DNA from: CAYVGO01 sp964450725
GTDB lineage: Bacteria > Bacteroidota > Bacteroidia > Bacteroidales > UBA932
Assembly (NCBI GenBank): GCA_964450725.1
Contig: CAYVGO010000005.1
Location: 9,961 to 73,960, forward strand
Length of the DNA: 64,000 nucleotides
Direction: 5' to 3'
Shown here piece after piece: positions 1-10,907 of this stretch (its first letter is position 1; every line of letters begins with the position of its first letter). The notes under the pieces are model-generated. The model ran no database searches and was not told where the DNA came from. It saw only the letters and a list, made by a program, of their open reading frames with translations. The position numbers and the translations under genes are program-made.

Positions 1-1
1 A

Positions 2-1198
2 GGCGGATTTATAGGACTTGAAATGGCAGAGAACCTTCATACGGCAGGCATAAAAACGGCCATTGTAGAAATGGGAAACCAGGTAATGTCGCCCTTAGAC
101 TTTTCGACAGCAGCCTTTGTTCACCGCCATTTATCTGAAAAGGGAGTAACACTTTTCTTAGAGCAAAGTGTAGAAAGATTTGAACAGCAGCATCAGGGCA
201 TAAAGGTTGTTTTTAAGAGTGGAGAGATGCTAACGACCGACATGGTCATTCTGTCTATCGGCGTAAGACCTGAAACTGCATTAGCCAAAAGTGCGGGCAT
301 CAAAACAGGAGAAACAGGAGGAATTTGGGTTACTCCCCATCTCGAAACATCGGTCAAAGATATTTATGCCGTTGGAGATGCGATAGAGTTTCCTCACCCA
401 ATCACCGGTAAAGCATGGTTAAACTATTTAGCAAATCCTGCCAACAGACAGGCGCGCATTGTTGCCGACAATATGGTCTTTGGAAATACTGCTGCCTATG
501 AAGGAGCGATAGGCACTGCAATTGCCAAAGTCTTTGATATGACGGTTGCTACCACAGGATTACCCGCCAAAAGATTGAAGGCCGCAGGAATGGATTATTT
601 AACCGCTATCATACACTCGGCTTCTCATGCCGGATATTACCCCAATGCACTGCCGTTAACCATTAAACTTACATTTGCACCCGAGAGCGGTAAACTTTAC
701 GGCGCTCAGTGTATAGGGTACGAAGGGGTTGACAAACGTATTGACCAAATAGCCCTGTTGATTAAAAAAGGAGCGACAGTAGAAGACTTAACCGCCATTG
801 AACATGCGTATGCCCCACCCTTTTCATCGGCAAAAGACCCTGTAGCCATTGCCGGATATGTGGCTTGTAATGTCTTGAGCAAAGCCATGCCGGTCATTAC
901 CTGGCGAGACGTGGCGGCCAGTGTCGGTAAAGAAGATGTAATGCTCATTGATGTCAGAACAGCAGAAGAGCACCGGCTCGGACATATTGAAGGCGCTGTA
1001 AATATTCCGTTAGATGACTTAAGAACACAAATTGATACCATACCAAAGCATAAAACCATTTATCTCTACTGTGCTGTCGGCTTACGGGGATATTTAGCCT
1101 TAAAAATCTTAACTGCGTACGGGTTTACGAATGTACAAAACCTTCTGGGAGGTTATAAAACCTACCTTAGTGCCACCACAAAAACTAATAACAAATAA
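2..1198 (+). CDS. CoA-disulfide reductase-like FAD/NAD oxidoreductase fused to a rhodanese domain (5' end outside window)
   Basis: The frame is open to the left edge and begins inside GGFIGLE, the Rossmann motif of the NAD(P)H-binding domain, so the ATG at 23 is internal and the FAD-binding half with its redox cysteine lies outside the window. What remains is the NAD domain, the FAD contact segment (VKDIYAVGDA), the dimerisation domain, and a C-terminal rhodanese domain (last ~95 residues) with a putative active-site Cys in LYCAVGLRG. Proteins of this architecture reduce CoA disulfide or CoA/polysulfide persulfides with NAD(P)H in the cytoplasm. Its stop overlaps the start of the next gene by one base (TAATG), so the two are translationally coupled. 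The exact substrate (CoA disulfide, CoA persulfide or polysulfide) cannot be told from this part. Confidence 0.88.
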   Translation, partial: GGFIGLEMAENLHTAGIKTAIVEMGNQVMSPLDFSTAAFVHRHLSEKGVTLFLEQSVERFEQQHQGIKVVFKSGEMLTTDMVILSIGVRPETALAKSAGIKTGETGGIWVTPHLETSVKDIYAVGDAIEFPHPITGKAWLNYLANPANRQARIVADNMVFGNTAAYEGAIGTAIAKVFDMTVATTGLPAKRLKAAGMDYLTAIIHSASHAGYYPNALPLTIKLTFAPESGKLYGAQCIGYEGVDKRIDQIALLIKKGATVEDLTAIEHAYAPPFSSAKDPVAIAGYVACNVLSKAMPVITWRDVAASVGKEDVMLIDVRTAEEHRLGHIEGAVNIPLDDLRTQIDTIPKHKTIYLYCAVGLRGYLALKILTAYGFTNVQNLLGGYKTYLSATTKTNNK

Positions 1199-1599
1199 TG
1201 AATACACTATCGTTTTTCCAATTACCAAAAAAGAAACAGGCTATCATGTTACTTGTTTTTCAACTATCTCTCATCTCATGCTTTGCTCAAGAAAAGTTTA
1301 CATCACAGAATAATGCCGACTTTCAAAAAACCATTGCCGATACAGCAGTATTACTGATTGACGTTCGTACTCCTGAAGAATTTACAGAAGGTCATATTCC
1401 TGACGCTGTCAATATTAATGTCAATGACCAGAACTTTGACCGGAAAGTCAAAGAACTGCCAAAAACTAAAGCCGTAGCAGTTTATTGCCGCAGTGGAAAA
1501 AGAAGTAAAGCGGCCGCAAGAAAACTTACGCAACAGGGATTTAAGGTCTATGAGCTGAACAGCGGACTGACGAACTGGAATGGAAAGATAGTAAAGTAA
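1198..1599 (+). CDS. Exported single-domain rhodanese-like sulfurtransferase
   Basis: The 133-residue protein has an N-terminal hydrophobic export signal (about residues 16-30). This contains LISC, which fits a lipobox, although the following FAQ would also suit signal peptidase I. A single rhodanese domain follows, with the canonical active-site loop CRSGKRS and the DVRTPEEF/GHIPDAVNI motifs. Rhodaneses carry sulfane sulfur as a cysteine persulfide, and export places this one in the periplasm or on a membrane. The start overlaps the stop of the CoA-disulfide reductase/rhodanese fusion, and panC starts 16 bp after its stop, so the three look like one operon. The natural sulfur donor and acceptor are unknown. 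Confidence 0.85.
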   Translation: MNTLSFFQLPKKKQAIMLLVFQLSLISCFAQEKFTSQNNADFQKTIADTAVLLIDVRTPEEFTEGHIPDAVNINVNDQNFDRKVKELPKTKAVAVYCRSGKRSKAAARKLTQQGFKVYELNSGLTNWNGKIVK

Positions 1600-1615
1600 T
1601 GCCAAAAAAGTTATC

Positions 1616-2461
1616 ATGATACAACACCATTCTATCAAACAATTGACAACCGCTCTTGAGAGCGAGCGAAACAAAGGAAAAAGCATTGGATTTGTTCCTA
1701 CGATGGGGGCGCTGCACAAAGGACACCTCTCTCTGGTAGAGAAGTGTAATCAAATGTGTGATATTTGTGTTGTCAGTATTTTTGTTAACCCTACACAATT
1801 TAATGACCCAAAGGATTTAGAGCGTTATCCGCGTACGGTGGAAAGTGATAAAGCATTACTGCAAAGCGTAACCTGTGATTACTTGTTTGTCCCTGACGTA
1901 TCCGAAATTTACAATGATAATACTCCTAAGTTACACTTCGACTTCGGACAGTTGGAAAAAGTGATGGAGGGACGTTTCAGACCCGGACATTTTACCGGCG
2001 TAGCACAAGTAGTTACACTTTTGTTTGATATTGTTAATCCGCATTACGCTTTCTTCGGAGAAAAGGATTTCCAGCAGTTGAGTATTATTCGGACAATGGT
2101 AGAGCAGCAGCAAAAGAATATTCAAATCATCCCATGTCCTATCATCCGCGAAGAAGACGGACTGGCTATGAGTTCAAGAAATATGCTACTTACTCCCCAA
2201 GAACGCAAAGCCGTTCCTACAATCTATAAAGCCTTATTATCAATGGCAGACAATTGTCGAAAAACACCGCTCAACATCCTCAAGCAAGTTGCCATAGAGC
2301 AGATTGAAACTACAGGTGTCATGTCTGTAGAATATCTCGAAATTGCAGACGAAGCAACCCTTAGAACTGTCGAGCAAGTACATCCTCAAAGTAACACAAG
2401 AGTATTTATTGCTGTAACTGTCGGCAAAATTCGATTGATTGACAATATTGCATTACAGTGA
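1616..2461 (+). CDS. panC: Pantothenate synthetase (pantoate--beta-alanine ligase)
   Basis: PanC joins D-pantoate and beta-alanine with ATP hydrolysed to AMP and PPi, the last step of pantothenate (CoA precursor) synthesis in the cytoplasm. The 281-residue length is normal for the family. Visible signatures are PTMGALHKGH at residues 28-37 (ATP-binding HIGH-like motif), the FVNPTQF and GRFRPGHFTGV segments, FGEKDFQQL, and MSSRN (KMSKS-equivalent). It lies 16 bp downstream of the exported rhodanese gene and is probably cotranscribed with it. The pairing of a CoA-disulfide reductase-like gene with panC is a coherent CoA theme. Confidence 0.96.
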   Translation: MIQHHSIKQLTTALESERNKGKSIGFVPTMGALHKGHLSLVEKCNQMCDICVVSIFVNPTQFNDPKDLERYPRTVESDKALLQSVTCDYLFVPDVSEIYNDNTPKLHFDFGQLEKVMEGRFRPGHFTGVAQVVTLLFDIVNPHYAFFGEKDFQQLSIIRTMVEQQQKNIQIIPCPIIREEDGLAMSSRNMLLTPQERKAVPTIYKALLSMADNCRKTPLNILKQVAIEQIETTGVMSVEYLEIADEATLRTVEQVHPQSNTRVFIAVTVGKIRLIDNIALQ

Positions 2462-2515
2462 AATGTAAAACGTTAATCGTTATTACACCATACCAAAGAC
2501 TTTCGGGAACAAAAA

Positions 2516-3526
2516 CTACATTCTGGTTTTCGGAACAAAGTTAATGTCAGCAAACTCTTTATTTTGGTACTTAATATAACCTGCCATAGCAATCATAGCC
2601 GCATTGTCTGTCGTATAACAAAATGGCGGTAAATGTAATTCCCAACCCTCTATTTTCGCCATCAGTTCAACGGCATTACGTAATCCGCTGTTGGCAGATA
2701 CTCCTCCTCCTAAGGCTACAGAGGTTATACCGGTTTTATGACAGCAATCTTTCAACTTTTCTAACAATATGGTAACGATAGTATGTTGAACACATGCACA
2801 TAAATCCATTAAGTTTTCTTCTATAAATTGAGGATTTTGCAGCATTTGTGCTTGTAGGAAATAGAGAAAAGACGTTTTAAATCCGCTAAAACTGTAATTC
2901 CACTGATCGATTTTAGGTTTCGCAAAAGAGAACTTATGAGGATTTCCTTGTCGAGCATACTTATCAATGACAGGTCCTCCGGGATAAGGAAGTCCCATAA
3001 TCTTTGCACATTTATCAAATGCCTCTCCTGCAGCATCATCAATTGTTTCACCCAATATGGTAAAAGTTGAATAATCAGTAACTTTTACTATTTGTGTATG
3101 TCCACCGGAAACCAATAATGTCAGATAAGGAAATTGGGGAGGATGGTAAGGATTGGTATTGTCAGAAATAAAGTGTGATAAAATATGCCCTTGCAAATGA
3201 TTGACAGTAATGATTGGAATATCAAGTCCTACAGCCAGTCCTTTTGCAAAGTTAATACCCACCAGTAAAGAACCCATCAATCCCGGTCCGGCAGTAACGG
3301 CAATGGCATCAATATCCTGCAGTGTAATGTTAGCATCTTTTAATGCTTTGTGAAGTACCGGAATACAATTTTTTTGATGCTCTCGAGATGCTAATTCTGG
3401 AATTACACCGCCATATTGCTGATGTACGTTCTGGCTGGCAATAACATTAGAAAGTAAATGATTGTTATTCAATACTGCAATAGATGTATCATCACATGAC
3501 GATTCAATACCTAAAATAATACTCAT
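2516..3526 (-). CDS. tsaD: tRNA N6-adenosine threonylcarbamoyltransferase
   Basis: TsaD transfers the threonylcarbamoyl group from threonylcarbamoyl-AMP to A37 of ANN-decoding tRNAs, working with TsaB and TsaE. The 336-residue protein starts with the ASKHA-fold motif LGIESSCDDTS and has metal ligands His110 and His114 in HLQGH. It also shows VSGGHTQ, GEAFDKCAK and a C-terminal TDNAAMIA segment with the ligand Asp. It begins 17 bp after the stop of the DUF3352-like gene, so the two are probably cotranscribed. It converges with panC across 54 bp in which I see no strong terminator. Confidence 0.97.
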   Translation of the reverse strand: MSIILGIESSCDDTSIAVLNNNHLLSNVIASQNVHQQYGGVIPELASREHQKNCIPVLHKALKDANITLQDIDAIAVTAGPGLMGSLLVGINFAKGLAVGLDIPIITVNHLQGHILSHFISDNTNPYHPPQFPYLTLLVSGGHTQIVKVTDYSTFTILGETIDDAAGEAFDKCAKIMGLPYPGGPVIDKYARQGNPHKFSFAKPKIDQWNYSFSGFKTSFLYFLQAQMLQNPQFIEENLMDLCACVQHTIVTILLEKLKDCCHKTGITSVALGGGVSANSGLRNAVELMAKIEGWELHLPPFCYTTDNAAMIAMAGYIKYQNKEFADINFVPKTRM

Positions 3527-3543
3527 GGCGGTGGTTCGGCTAA

Positions 3544-6324
3544 TTAATGGTCAATAGTGTAACATACTATTGATGGCTCTTGTGACGGAATAATGACTTG
3601 TAACTTCCCCTTTTGTAAAAGGTTTGTAACAGAAAGCGGAGCCGTACAATCTACAGGAAAGCCATCTACTTTATCTAATTGTCGATTCAAGACAATGGCT
3701 TGTGCCGATGATTGAGAATACAAGAGAAAGTAAGGCTGGTTTTTATAAACAAAACATTCTGGTAACCGGGTGACGGAAAAATCAAGTTTCTTTTCGGCTA
3801 TAATCTTTAAGCGGGAATCTAAAATATAGACTTTGGTATTGTCATACAGTAAATAGTTGAGTTGATTTCCTTGAAAATAAGGAAGCATGTAGTGATTTTT
3901 ACTTACCTCTACAGGATATTTCTCTACCGATACTTTTCCCGACAAATCACATTTCCATACCTCTCCTTCATTGGTAGAACCTACAAATAGATTGTTTTTA
4001 TCATCAAACATGATGTGCTGAGATCTTAGCCCTAACCTGTCTGTTGCCACCTTTAACCTTACTTCTCCTTTCCTGTTCATTAAGTATAAAAACGGTTCTG
4101 TTGTAAACTGAATATAATCCTTGTTGTTTTTAGTAAAGTAGCGAAGTTCGTTCGTACTTGTTTTATCGGAAACCTGCGCTTTAAATCCGTCTAACTTTTT
4201 ACCATACTTGTCTAATGCGTAAATATTGCCGTTATCTCCTGAGAGGAAATACCGGTATTCCCTGTTTTTGTTGTAATCAAAAACAGCCATTCCGTTTTGT
4301 GAGGTTGCCGGTAATGCTACAGGAAAAGGGGCTACTTTTGTTCCCAAACGGTCAACCAAATGAATCTGTGAGAGGGTGCTGAATAAATATTGCTGCTTTC
4401 CGTTTTTCAAGAAGTCAACGGTGGTTACTTTACTTGTTATTTGCTCTTGCAGAGGATATTTCCATAGTAGTTTTCCGTTATGGTCTAACAAAATGAGGTT
4501 GTTATTGATGTCCTGTAGCCAAATCTGGTAGTTCTGGGTATGGAAGTTTCTGACAATTTGCGGCTGCGACTGTACCGGATACGACAACTCGGTACTCCAT
4601 TGTCGATGAGTTTTACCTTGCTCTGCATTGTCATCTGTAACTATTTTCTGCTCTCCGGCAAGCTGCATCTCAATGTTACAGTACATTCGTTGCTCGCTGC
4701 TGTTACGAAGTTGCAGAACAACCGTACGGACATTCTTTAACCATGCAGATTCTGCAAGTTTCTGTTGAAAATCGGGAGTAAAAAAGGGTAAGCCTTTCCA
4801 TTGTATTCCGGCGGGATTTAACGCAAATGTAATGGTTGACGGCAGACCAAAAACTTCGTCAACAGTCCATGTTGCAGGGCTTTGTAACAGTGTTTTCTTT
4901 CGGTAGGTATTTAAGATATAATCTTTTAAATCTTCTTTAGATGACGAGAAAACCCAGTAATCTCCAATAAAGACACAGTACTTTTCTTCGCAAAACTTGA
5001 AAGCCCTTCCTGCATTGTTGGAAAACAATCCCTCAAAAGGATTTTTATAGAAGGTTGTTTTTTCAAGATTCCGCATCTTTTCAGTCAATATAAATGTAGA
5101 AAGTTTGAGATTCTGCTGCTTGGCAAACCTTTCGACTTTTGTCATAAATTGCTGTTCTGTCTTCTGAGCACTATTGAGTTTGATGACCGTGAACCACTGG
5201 TCTGTAAACTTACTTTCTTCCATCGGCACAAAAACCGATGCCATACTTTCAATGTCAATAGAAGAGAGATAGGTATCTACCTCTTCTCCTAACTGTTCTG
5301 ACAGTTTCTGGTTGAGTTGCGTAAACTTTTTCCCTGCAGCAGTCGTAGAGTTCCGCAGGGTTTTATTGCTATTCAGAATGTCATTATAATGTTTTATCTG
5401 TTGAATGAACAGTATTTTTGCCTGCTGTGGAATAGCCTTCAGTACATCGGTCGTTCTGTCGGGTTGACGTTTAAACACTTCTACCGTCGGTAAGCCTTTC
5501 TTCTTAGGATAGAGGAAGCCGGTTAAATAGACCGATTCGTTTTTGAATGTAATGTCTAAACTCAACCATGTACCCATTTCATTGATGTTTTTGGCACTTT
5601 CGATAAAGTCTTTATTGATATAAGGTGCAAACTGTTCTGAAAAGTACTCTACTCTAAAGAATAAATTACCGTCAACATTACTTCCTACCGCACTTTGTGC
5701 ATTAATAAAGTCTTTATTGAAAATCAGGGTTGCCGATACTTTGGATTGACGAATGGCTTGCTCTATAACAATTCTTGACGTTGACAAAAGCAGAGTCTGG
5801 TGATACAGAATAGCATAAAATTCTGTTGTCTCTTTACGGATAAAAGCATGAATAACCTCTCCGTCATAGGCTTCTTCTACGATTTTGTACTTTTGTTTTG
5901 ACCAGAGAGTGCGTAAAGATTCTTTAAGGTCTGACGAACTGACATCCTGCGGTATGTTGACTGCAAAAAGCGGCTTGAGGTCATTGCTGATAAGGGTAAA
6001 GGAGAGAATTAAAGATTGTTGAAAAGCATTACGTAAAATTTCATTCGGAGAAACGATAGAATCAAAGATATACCGGACATTGCTCAACAAATCGGCATTA
6101 CCCTTATCGCGTGTAAAAGCTTTTCCCATATCGGTACTTTCAATCGTACGTATCCACTTTTCGACACTCGGAAGACGTAATACAATGGTCGCATCGTTAG
6201 GCACTAAATGCAAAGCATCTATAAAATGACGGCGTTCTTTTGATGTGAGAAAAATAAAAACTACGGCAAAAAGAAAGGTGAACAGCAGTAAGTAAATCAG
6301 GATTCTTATGTTTTTGGTACTCAT
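3544..6324 (-). CDS. Large membrane-anchored DUF3352-like protein with C-terminal beta-propeller-like repeats
   Basis: The 926-residue protein has one N-terminal transmembrane anchor (about residues 8-26). Next comes a region opening with LVPNDATIVLRLPS, which resembles the DUF3352 family of Bacteroidota. The last third carries repeated WLQDINNNLILLDHNGKLLWKYP-type segments, resembling PQQ-like propeller blades. The bulk is predicted to be periplasmic. The ATG at 6324 is preferred because the reading frame further out only offers a TTG at 6342, which would fall at the transcription start implied by the TACTTTTG box at 6351-6358. It lies 17 bp ahead of tsaD. No enzymatic motif is visible and the function is unknown. 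Confidence 0.75.
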   Translation of the reverse strand: MSTKNIRILIYLLLFTFLFAVVFIFLTSKERRHFIDALHLVPNDATIVLRLPSVEKWIRTIESTDMGKAFTRDKGNADLLSNVRYIFDSIVSPNEILRNAFQQSLILSFTLISNDLKPLFAVNIPQDVSSSDLKESLRTLWSKQKYKIVEEAYDGEVIHAFIRKETTEFYAILYHQTLLLSTSRIVIEQAIRQSKVSATLIFNKDFINAQSAVGSNVDGNLFFRVEYFSEQFAPYINKDFIESAKNINEMGTWLSLDITFKNESVYLTGFLYPKKKGLPTVEVFKRQPDRTTDVLKAIPQQAKILFIQQIKHYNDILNSNKTLRNSTTAAGKKFTQLNQKLSEQLGEEVDTYLSSIDIESMASVFVPMEESKFTDQWFTVIKLNSAQKTEQQFMTKVERFAKQQNLKLSTFILTEKMRNLEKTTFYKNPFEGLFSNNAGRAFKFCEEKYCVFIGDYWVFSSSKEDLKDYILNTYRKKTLLQSPATWTVDEVFGLPSTITFALNPAGIQWKGLPFFTPDFQQKLAESAWLKNVRTVVLQLRNSSEQRMYCNIEMQLAGEQKIVTDDNAEQGKTHRQWSTELSYPVQSQPQIVRNFHTQNYQIWLQDINNNLILLDHNGKLLWKYPLQEQITSKVTTVDFLKNGKQQYLFSTLSQIHLVDRLGTKVAPFPVALPATSQNGMAVFDYNKNREYRYFLSGDNGNIYALDKYGKKLDGFKAQVSDKTSTNELRYFTKNNKDYIQFTTEPFLYLMNRKGEVRLKVATDRLGLRSQHIMFDDKNNLFVGSTNEGEVWKCDLSGKVSVEKYPVEVSKNHYMLPYFQGNQLNYLLYDNTKVYILDSRLKIIAEKKLDFSVTRLPECFVYKNQPYFLLYSQSSAQAIVLNRQLDKVDGFPVDCTAPLSVTNLLQKGKLQVIIPSQEPSIVCYTIDH

Positions 6325-6350
6325 TGCGAAAAGTATTGTCAAAAGTTTTA

Positions 6351-6358
6351 CAAAAGTA
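6351..6358 (-). promoter_or_regulatory. Candidate -7 box (TACTTTTG) for the DUF3352-tsaD unit
   Basis: On the minus strand TACTTTTG matches the Bacteroidota -7 consensus TAnnTTTG exactly, about 26 bp upstream of the chosen ATG. No clear TTTG -33 box is seen at the usual distance. Confidence 0.45.
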
Positions 6359-6456
6359 ATGATTTTTATTGATTGTTCTGTCCTACTGTGCTTAGGTTGA
6401 AGTTATTGAGGCATATAAAACCGTTCTTCCGATTGATTAACAATATTGCATACAAT

Positions 6457-6497
6457 AAAAATAAAGCGAGACTTTTTGTGAATCTCGCTTTATTTTT
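6457..6497 (-). terminator. Rho-independent terminator after rpoC (symmetrical)
   Basis: A perfect 15-bp inverted repeat (6457-6471 with 6483-6497, core AAAGCGAGA/TCTCGCTTT) with an 11-nt loop is flanked by A- and T-rich runs, so it can work in both directions. It begins 26 bp after the rpoC stop and closes the ribosomal protein/RNA polymerase operon. Confidence 0.85.
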
Positions 6498-6523
6498 ACA
6501 AACATCTAAAAGTGATAAACCAT

Positions 6524-9500
6524 CTAAGTATTTTTCGCCTTATCTTTACTTGTCGCTGTTGGCATATTACCATTAGCATCTATTTCGCTTTGTGAACCTA
6601 CGATAAGATTGTCAAAATCTCTCAATCCTGTTCCTGCTGGAATAAGATGACCACAAATAACATTTTCTTTTAATCCCGACAAATCATCTTGCTTACCTCT
6701 TATTGCTGCATCGTTCAATACTTTTGTGGTTTCTTGGAATGATGCTGCTGACATGAAACTACGAGTTTGTAACGCTGCACGAGTAATACCCAACAACATT
6801 TGCGAAGAAGTGGCAGGTACTGCATTACGTACTTCTAGCGGTTTTAAATCTTTACGCTTTAACATTGAATTTTCGTCTCTCAATTTTCGAGCAGTAATCA
6901 TTTGTCCTACTTTTATTGTCGTAGAATCTCCGCTATCTGTTACTATCTTTTTGTCATAGATTTCATCGTTCTCTTTCATAAAGTCCCACTTGTCTGACAA
7001 TTCTTTTTCCAAGAATCGTGTATCACCCGGATCCTCAATTTGTACTTTACGCATCATCTGTCGTACAATTACTTCAAAGTGTTTGTCATTAATTTTCACA
7101 CCTTGTAATCGGTAAACATCTTGTACTTCATTAACAATGTATTCCTGTACTTTTGTAGGACCTAAAATCGACAATATGTCATTTGGTGTTATGGCTCCGT
7201 CTGAAAGAGGTGTTCCGGCTCTAACAAAGTCATTTTCTTGCACTAATATCTGTTTGGTCAAAGGAACTAAATAGCGTTTTTCTTCTCCTGTTTTTGAATT
7301 AAGGATTATTTCTCTATTTCCACGTTTGATTTTACCCATTGTAATTTCACCGTCAATTTCCGCTACAATAGCAGGATTACTTGGATTACGTGCTTCAAAC
7401 AATTCGGTTACACGTGGTAAACCTCCTGTAATATCTCCCATTTTCCCTACTACACGAGGTATTTTTACTAGGATTTGCCCTGCGAGAATACGACTTTTAT
7501 CTTCTACAACAATGTGTGCTCCTACCGGCAAGTTATATTGTTTAAGTTCTTCACCATCTTCGTCTGTAATCTTAATTAACGAGTTTTTTGACTTATCTCT
7601 TGATTCAATAACCACTTTTTCCTTGTGTCCTGTCTGGTCATCGGTTTCTTCTCTATAAGTTACACCGTCGATTAAACTTTCAAATGCTACAATACCGCTT
7701 TGTTCTGCAACAATGACAGCATTATAAGGATCCCACTCACAAATCAAACTACCTTTGGTAACCTGTGAACCATTTTTAAAATATAAGAAAGAACCGTAAG
7801 GAACATTCTGAGTGTATAGCGTAACTCCGGTATTATTATCAACAATATGTAATTCGGCCATTCGACCAATCACAATATCTAAATTCTTATCACCTACTTT
7901 TTCTACAATTTTTAACTCATCAATTCGTAATTGTCCATCATAACGGGCCACAATTTTTGATGCAGCCATAGTACTAGAGGCCGTACCTCCGACGTGGAAC
8001 GTTCTCAAAGTCAACTGTGTACCGGGTTCTCCAATAGATTGTGCTGCAATCACCCCAACTGCTTCTCCTCGCTGAACTTTTCTACCCGTTGCTAAATTTC
8101 TTCCATAACAGCGAGCACAAATACCTTTTTCCGTTTCGCATGTTAAAGCAGAACGTATTTCTACTTGTTCTATAGGAGACTCTTCTATAATTAGAGCAAT
8201 ATCTTCGGTAATTTCTGCTCCCGCCGAGACAATCAAATCTCCGGTCAACGGATGATATATATCATTTAGAGAAGTACGTCCTAAAATCTTTTCATAAAGA
8301 CTTACTACTACTTCGTCATTGTTCTTTATTGCCGTAGCAACAAGTCCTCGCAACGTTCCACAATCGTCTTCAGTAATGATTACATCTTGTGCTACGTCAA
8401 CCAATCGTCTTGTCAAGTATCCAGCATCAGCAGTCTTTAATGCCGTATCAGCCAAACCTTTTCGAGCTCCGTGTGTAGAAATAAAGTATTCTAAAACTGA
8501 TAAGCCCTCTTTAAAATTGGATAATATTGGATTCTCAATAATTTGGGTAGTGTCGGCTCCCGATTTTTGAGGTTTTGCCATCAATCCTCTCATTCCCGAC
8601 AACTGACGTATCTGTTCTTTTGAACCTCGAGCTCCCGAATCCAACATCATAAAAACTGAGTTAAAACCTTGCCTGTCTGCCGACAATTGCTTCATTACAA
8701 TTTGGGTTAACTTGGCATTAGTATGTGTCCAAATATCAATCACCTGATTAGAGCGCTCGTTATTGGTTATCAATCCTAAGTTATAATTGTTTTGTACTTC
8801 TTCTACTTGATTGTAGCCTTCTTGTACCAAATCTTTTTTCTCCGCAGGAATAATCACATCATCTAAATTAAAAGACAATCCGCCTTTAAATGCCATCTTG
8901 TAACCCAATTCCTTAATGTTATCCAAAAACATTACCGTTGATGCTATTCCCGAACGTTTAATCACCAAACCGATAATATCCCTTAAACTACGTTTAGTTA
9001 ACAATTCATTAATAAAACCTACTTCTTTGGGAACACATTGATTAAAAATAATACGCCCTACAGAGGTAGATATAATCTTCGTTTTTAATTCTCCTTGTTC
9101 ATAGACAATAGTACGTATTTTTACTTTTGCATGTAATCCGGCTTTCTTTTCATGGTAAGCAATCAAGGCTTCTTCCGTAGAATAAAAAGTTAATCCTTCT
9201 CCTTTGATGCCATCACATTCTTTGGTAATATAATATAGTCCTAACACCATGTCTTGTGAAGGGACAGTGATTGGTGCACCATTGGCAGGGTTTAAAATGT
9301 TATGAGAACCAAGCATCAATATCTGTGCCTCCAAAACTGCAGCATTACTTAATGGTAAATGCACTGCCATCTGGTCTCCATCAAAGTCTGCATTAAACGC
9401 TGTACAAGAAAGTGGGTGCAACTGTATTGCTTTTCCCTCTATCAATCGAGGCTGAAATGCTTGAATACTTAATCGGTGTAACGTTGGAGCACGGTTTAAT

Positions 9501-10795
9501 AAAACCGGATGACCTTTCATTACATTTTCTAAAATATCAAAAATAACAGGGTCTTTTCTATCTACAATTTTTTTTGCCGTTTTAACAGTCTTAACAATAC
9601 CTCTATCTATCAGTTTTCTGATAATAAACGGTTTATAAAGCTCTGCCGCCATATCTTTGGGAAGCCCGCATTCGTGCATCTTCAATTCCGGACCAACAAC
9701 AATTACTGAACGTGCAGAATAGTCTGTACGTTTTCCTAATAAGTTTTGACGAAAACGACCTTGTTTTCCCTTTAAACTGTCACTTAATGATTTTAAAACA
9801 CGATTAGACTCTGTTTTAACAGCCGTAACTTTATGAGAATTATCCAACAAAGAATCTACGGCTTCTTGTAACATGCGTTTTTCATTACGCAAAATAACCT
9901 CAGGAGCTTTAATTTCAATAAGTCGTTTTAATCGATTATTTCTAATAATGACACGTCTGTACAAATCATTCAAATCTGACGTAGCAAAGCGTCCTCCATC
10001 CAAGGGTACTAAAGGTCGCAATTCCGGTGGAATAACCGGTAAAATCTTTAAAATCATCCATGACGGGTGATTTAAATCTTTTGACTCTCGAAAAGCTTCA
10101 ATAACTTGTAACCGTTTTAAAGCATCGGCTTTACGTTGCTGCGATGTTTCTCTACTGGCTTTATCTCGCAAAGAATAAGACAATTCGTCTAAATTCAAGT
10201 TTTGTAACAATGTCAATAATACCTCAGCCCCCATTCCAACAATAAATTTGTTGGGGTCACTATCTGGCAATAAGTGATTTTCTTTGGGTAAGTATTCCAA
10301 AATTTGCAAATACTCTTCTTCCGTTAAAAGATCTAATGCCTGCACTCCTTTAGATTCTACAATTCCAGGTTGTACTACCAAATAACGTTCATAGTAAACA
10401 ACAGAATCTAATTTTTTGGTAGAAAGTCCCAATAAATATCCCAATTTGTTGGGTAGTGATCGAAAATACCAAATATGAGCAATAGGAACAACCAAATTGA
10501 TATGTCCCATACGTTCACGTCTTACTTTTTTCTCCGTTACCTCAACTCCACAGCGGTCACAAACAACACCTTTATAACGTATCCTTTTATACTTTCCGCA
10601 ATGACATTCATAGTCCTTTACCGGACCAAATATTTTCTCACAAAACAACCCGTCACGTTCAGGTTTATAGTTTCTATAATTGATTGTTTCGGGTTTTACT
10701 ACTTCTCCACTCGACATTTCCAAAATATGTTCTGGAGAAGCAAGACTTATTGTAATACTGTTAAAAGAATTTTTAACTTTTGTATTTTTTTTCAT
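6524..10795 (-). CDS. rpoC: DNA-directed RNA polymerase subunit beta'
   Basis: The 1423-residue largest subunit of RNA polymerase has the length expected in Bacteroidota. The N-terminal zinc finger has Cys64, Cys66, Cys79 and Cys82. The catalytic magnesium loop NADFDGD lies near residue 470. The bridge helix/trigger loop region contains [21 protein letters not shown] long C-terminal insertion with lipoyl-like folds precedes a highly conserved ending. It is the last gene of the operon, 168 bp after rpoB and followed by a strong terminator. The spacer before it contains a perfect hairpin described separately. Confidence 0.98.
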   Translation of the reverse strand: MKKNTKVKNSFNSITISLASPEHILEMSSGEVVKPETINYRNYKPERDGLFCEKIFGPVKDYECHCGKYKRIRYKGVVCDRCGVEVTEKKVRRERMGHINLVVPIAHIWYFRSLPNKLGYLLGLSTKKLDSVVYYERYLVVQPGIVESKGVQALDLLTEEEYLQILEYLPKENHLLPDSDPNKFIVGMGAEVLLTLLQNLNLDELSYSLRDKASRETSQQRKADALKRLQVIEAFRESKDLNHPSWMILKILPVIPPELRPLVPLDGGRFATSDLNDLYRRVIIRNNRLKRLIEIKAPEVILRNEKRMLQEAVDSLLDNSHKVTAVKTESNRVLKSLSDSLKGKQGRFRQNLLGKRTDYSARSVIVVGPELKMHECGLPKDMAAELYKPFIIRKLIDRGIVKTVKTAKKIVDRKDPVIFDILENVMKGHPVLLNRAPTLHRLSIQAFQPRLIEGKAIQLHPLSCTAFNADFDGDQMAVHLPLSNAAVLEAQILMLGSHNILNPANGAPITVPSQDMVLGLYYITKECDGIKGEGLTFYSTEEALIAYHEKKAGLHAKVKIRTIVYEQGELKTKIISTSVGRIIFNQCVPKEVGFINELLTKRSLRDIIGLVIKRSGIASTVMFLDNIKELGYKMAFKGGLSFNLDDVIIPAEKKDLVQEGYNQVEEVQNNYNLGLITNNERSNQVIDIWTHTNAKLTQIVMKQLSADRQGFNSVFMMLDSGARGSKEQIRQLSGMRGLMAKPQKSGADTTQIIENPILSNFKEGLSVLEYFISTHGARKGLADTALKTADAGYLTRRLVDVAQDVIITEDDCGTLRGLVATAIKNNDEVVVSLYEKILGRTSLNDIYHPLTGDLIVSAGAEITEDIALIIEESPIEQVEIRSALTCETEKGICARCYGRNLATGRKVQRGEAVGVIAAQSIGEPGTQLTLRTFHVGGTASSTMAASKIVARYDGQLRIDELKIVEKVGDKNLDIVIGRMAELHIVDNNTGVTLYTQNVPYGSFLYFKNGSQVTKGSLICEWDPYNAVIVAEQSGIVAFESLIDGVTYREETDDQTGHKEKVVIESRDKSKNSLIKITDEDGEELKQYNLPVGAHIVVEDKSRILAGQILVKIPRVVGKMGDITGGLPRVTELFEARNPSNPAIVAEIDGEITMGKIKRGNREIILNSKTGEEKRYLVPLTKQILVQENDFVRAGTPLSDGAITPNDILSILGPTKVQEYIVNEVQDVYRLQGVKINDKHFEVIVRQMMRKVQIEDPGDTRFLEKELSDKWDFMKENDEIYDKKIVTDSGDSTTIKVGQMITARKLRDENSMLKRKDLKPLEVRNAVPATSSQMLLGITRAALQTRSFMSAASFQETTKVLNDAAIRGKQDDLSGLKENVICGHLIPAGTGLRDFDNLIVGSQSEIDANGNMPTATSKDKAKNT

Positions 10796-10907
10796 ACGTA
10801 AATAATTGTTGATTAAGGTCGTATAAAACTCGTCTATCGAATATTTTCATTCTCTTCGATATCAATAAAACACATATGCTTTATACGTAATAGTTTAAAT
10901 ATAAACC

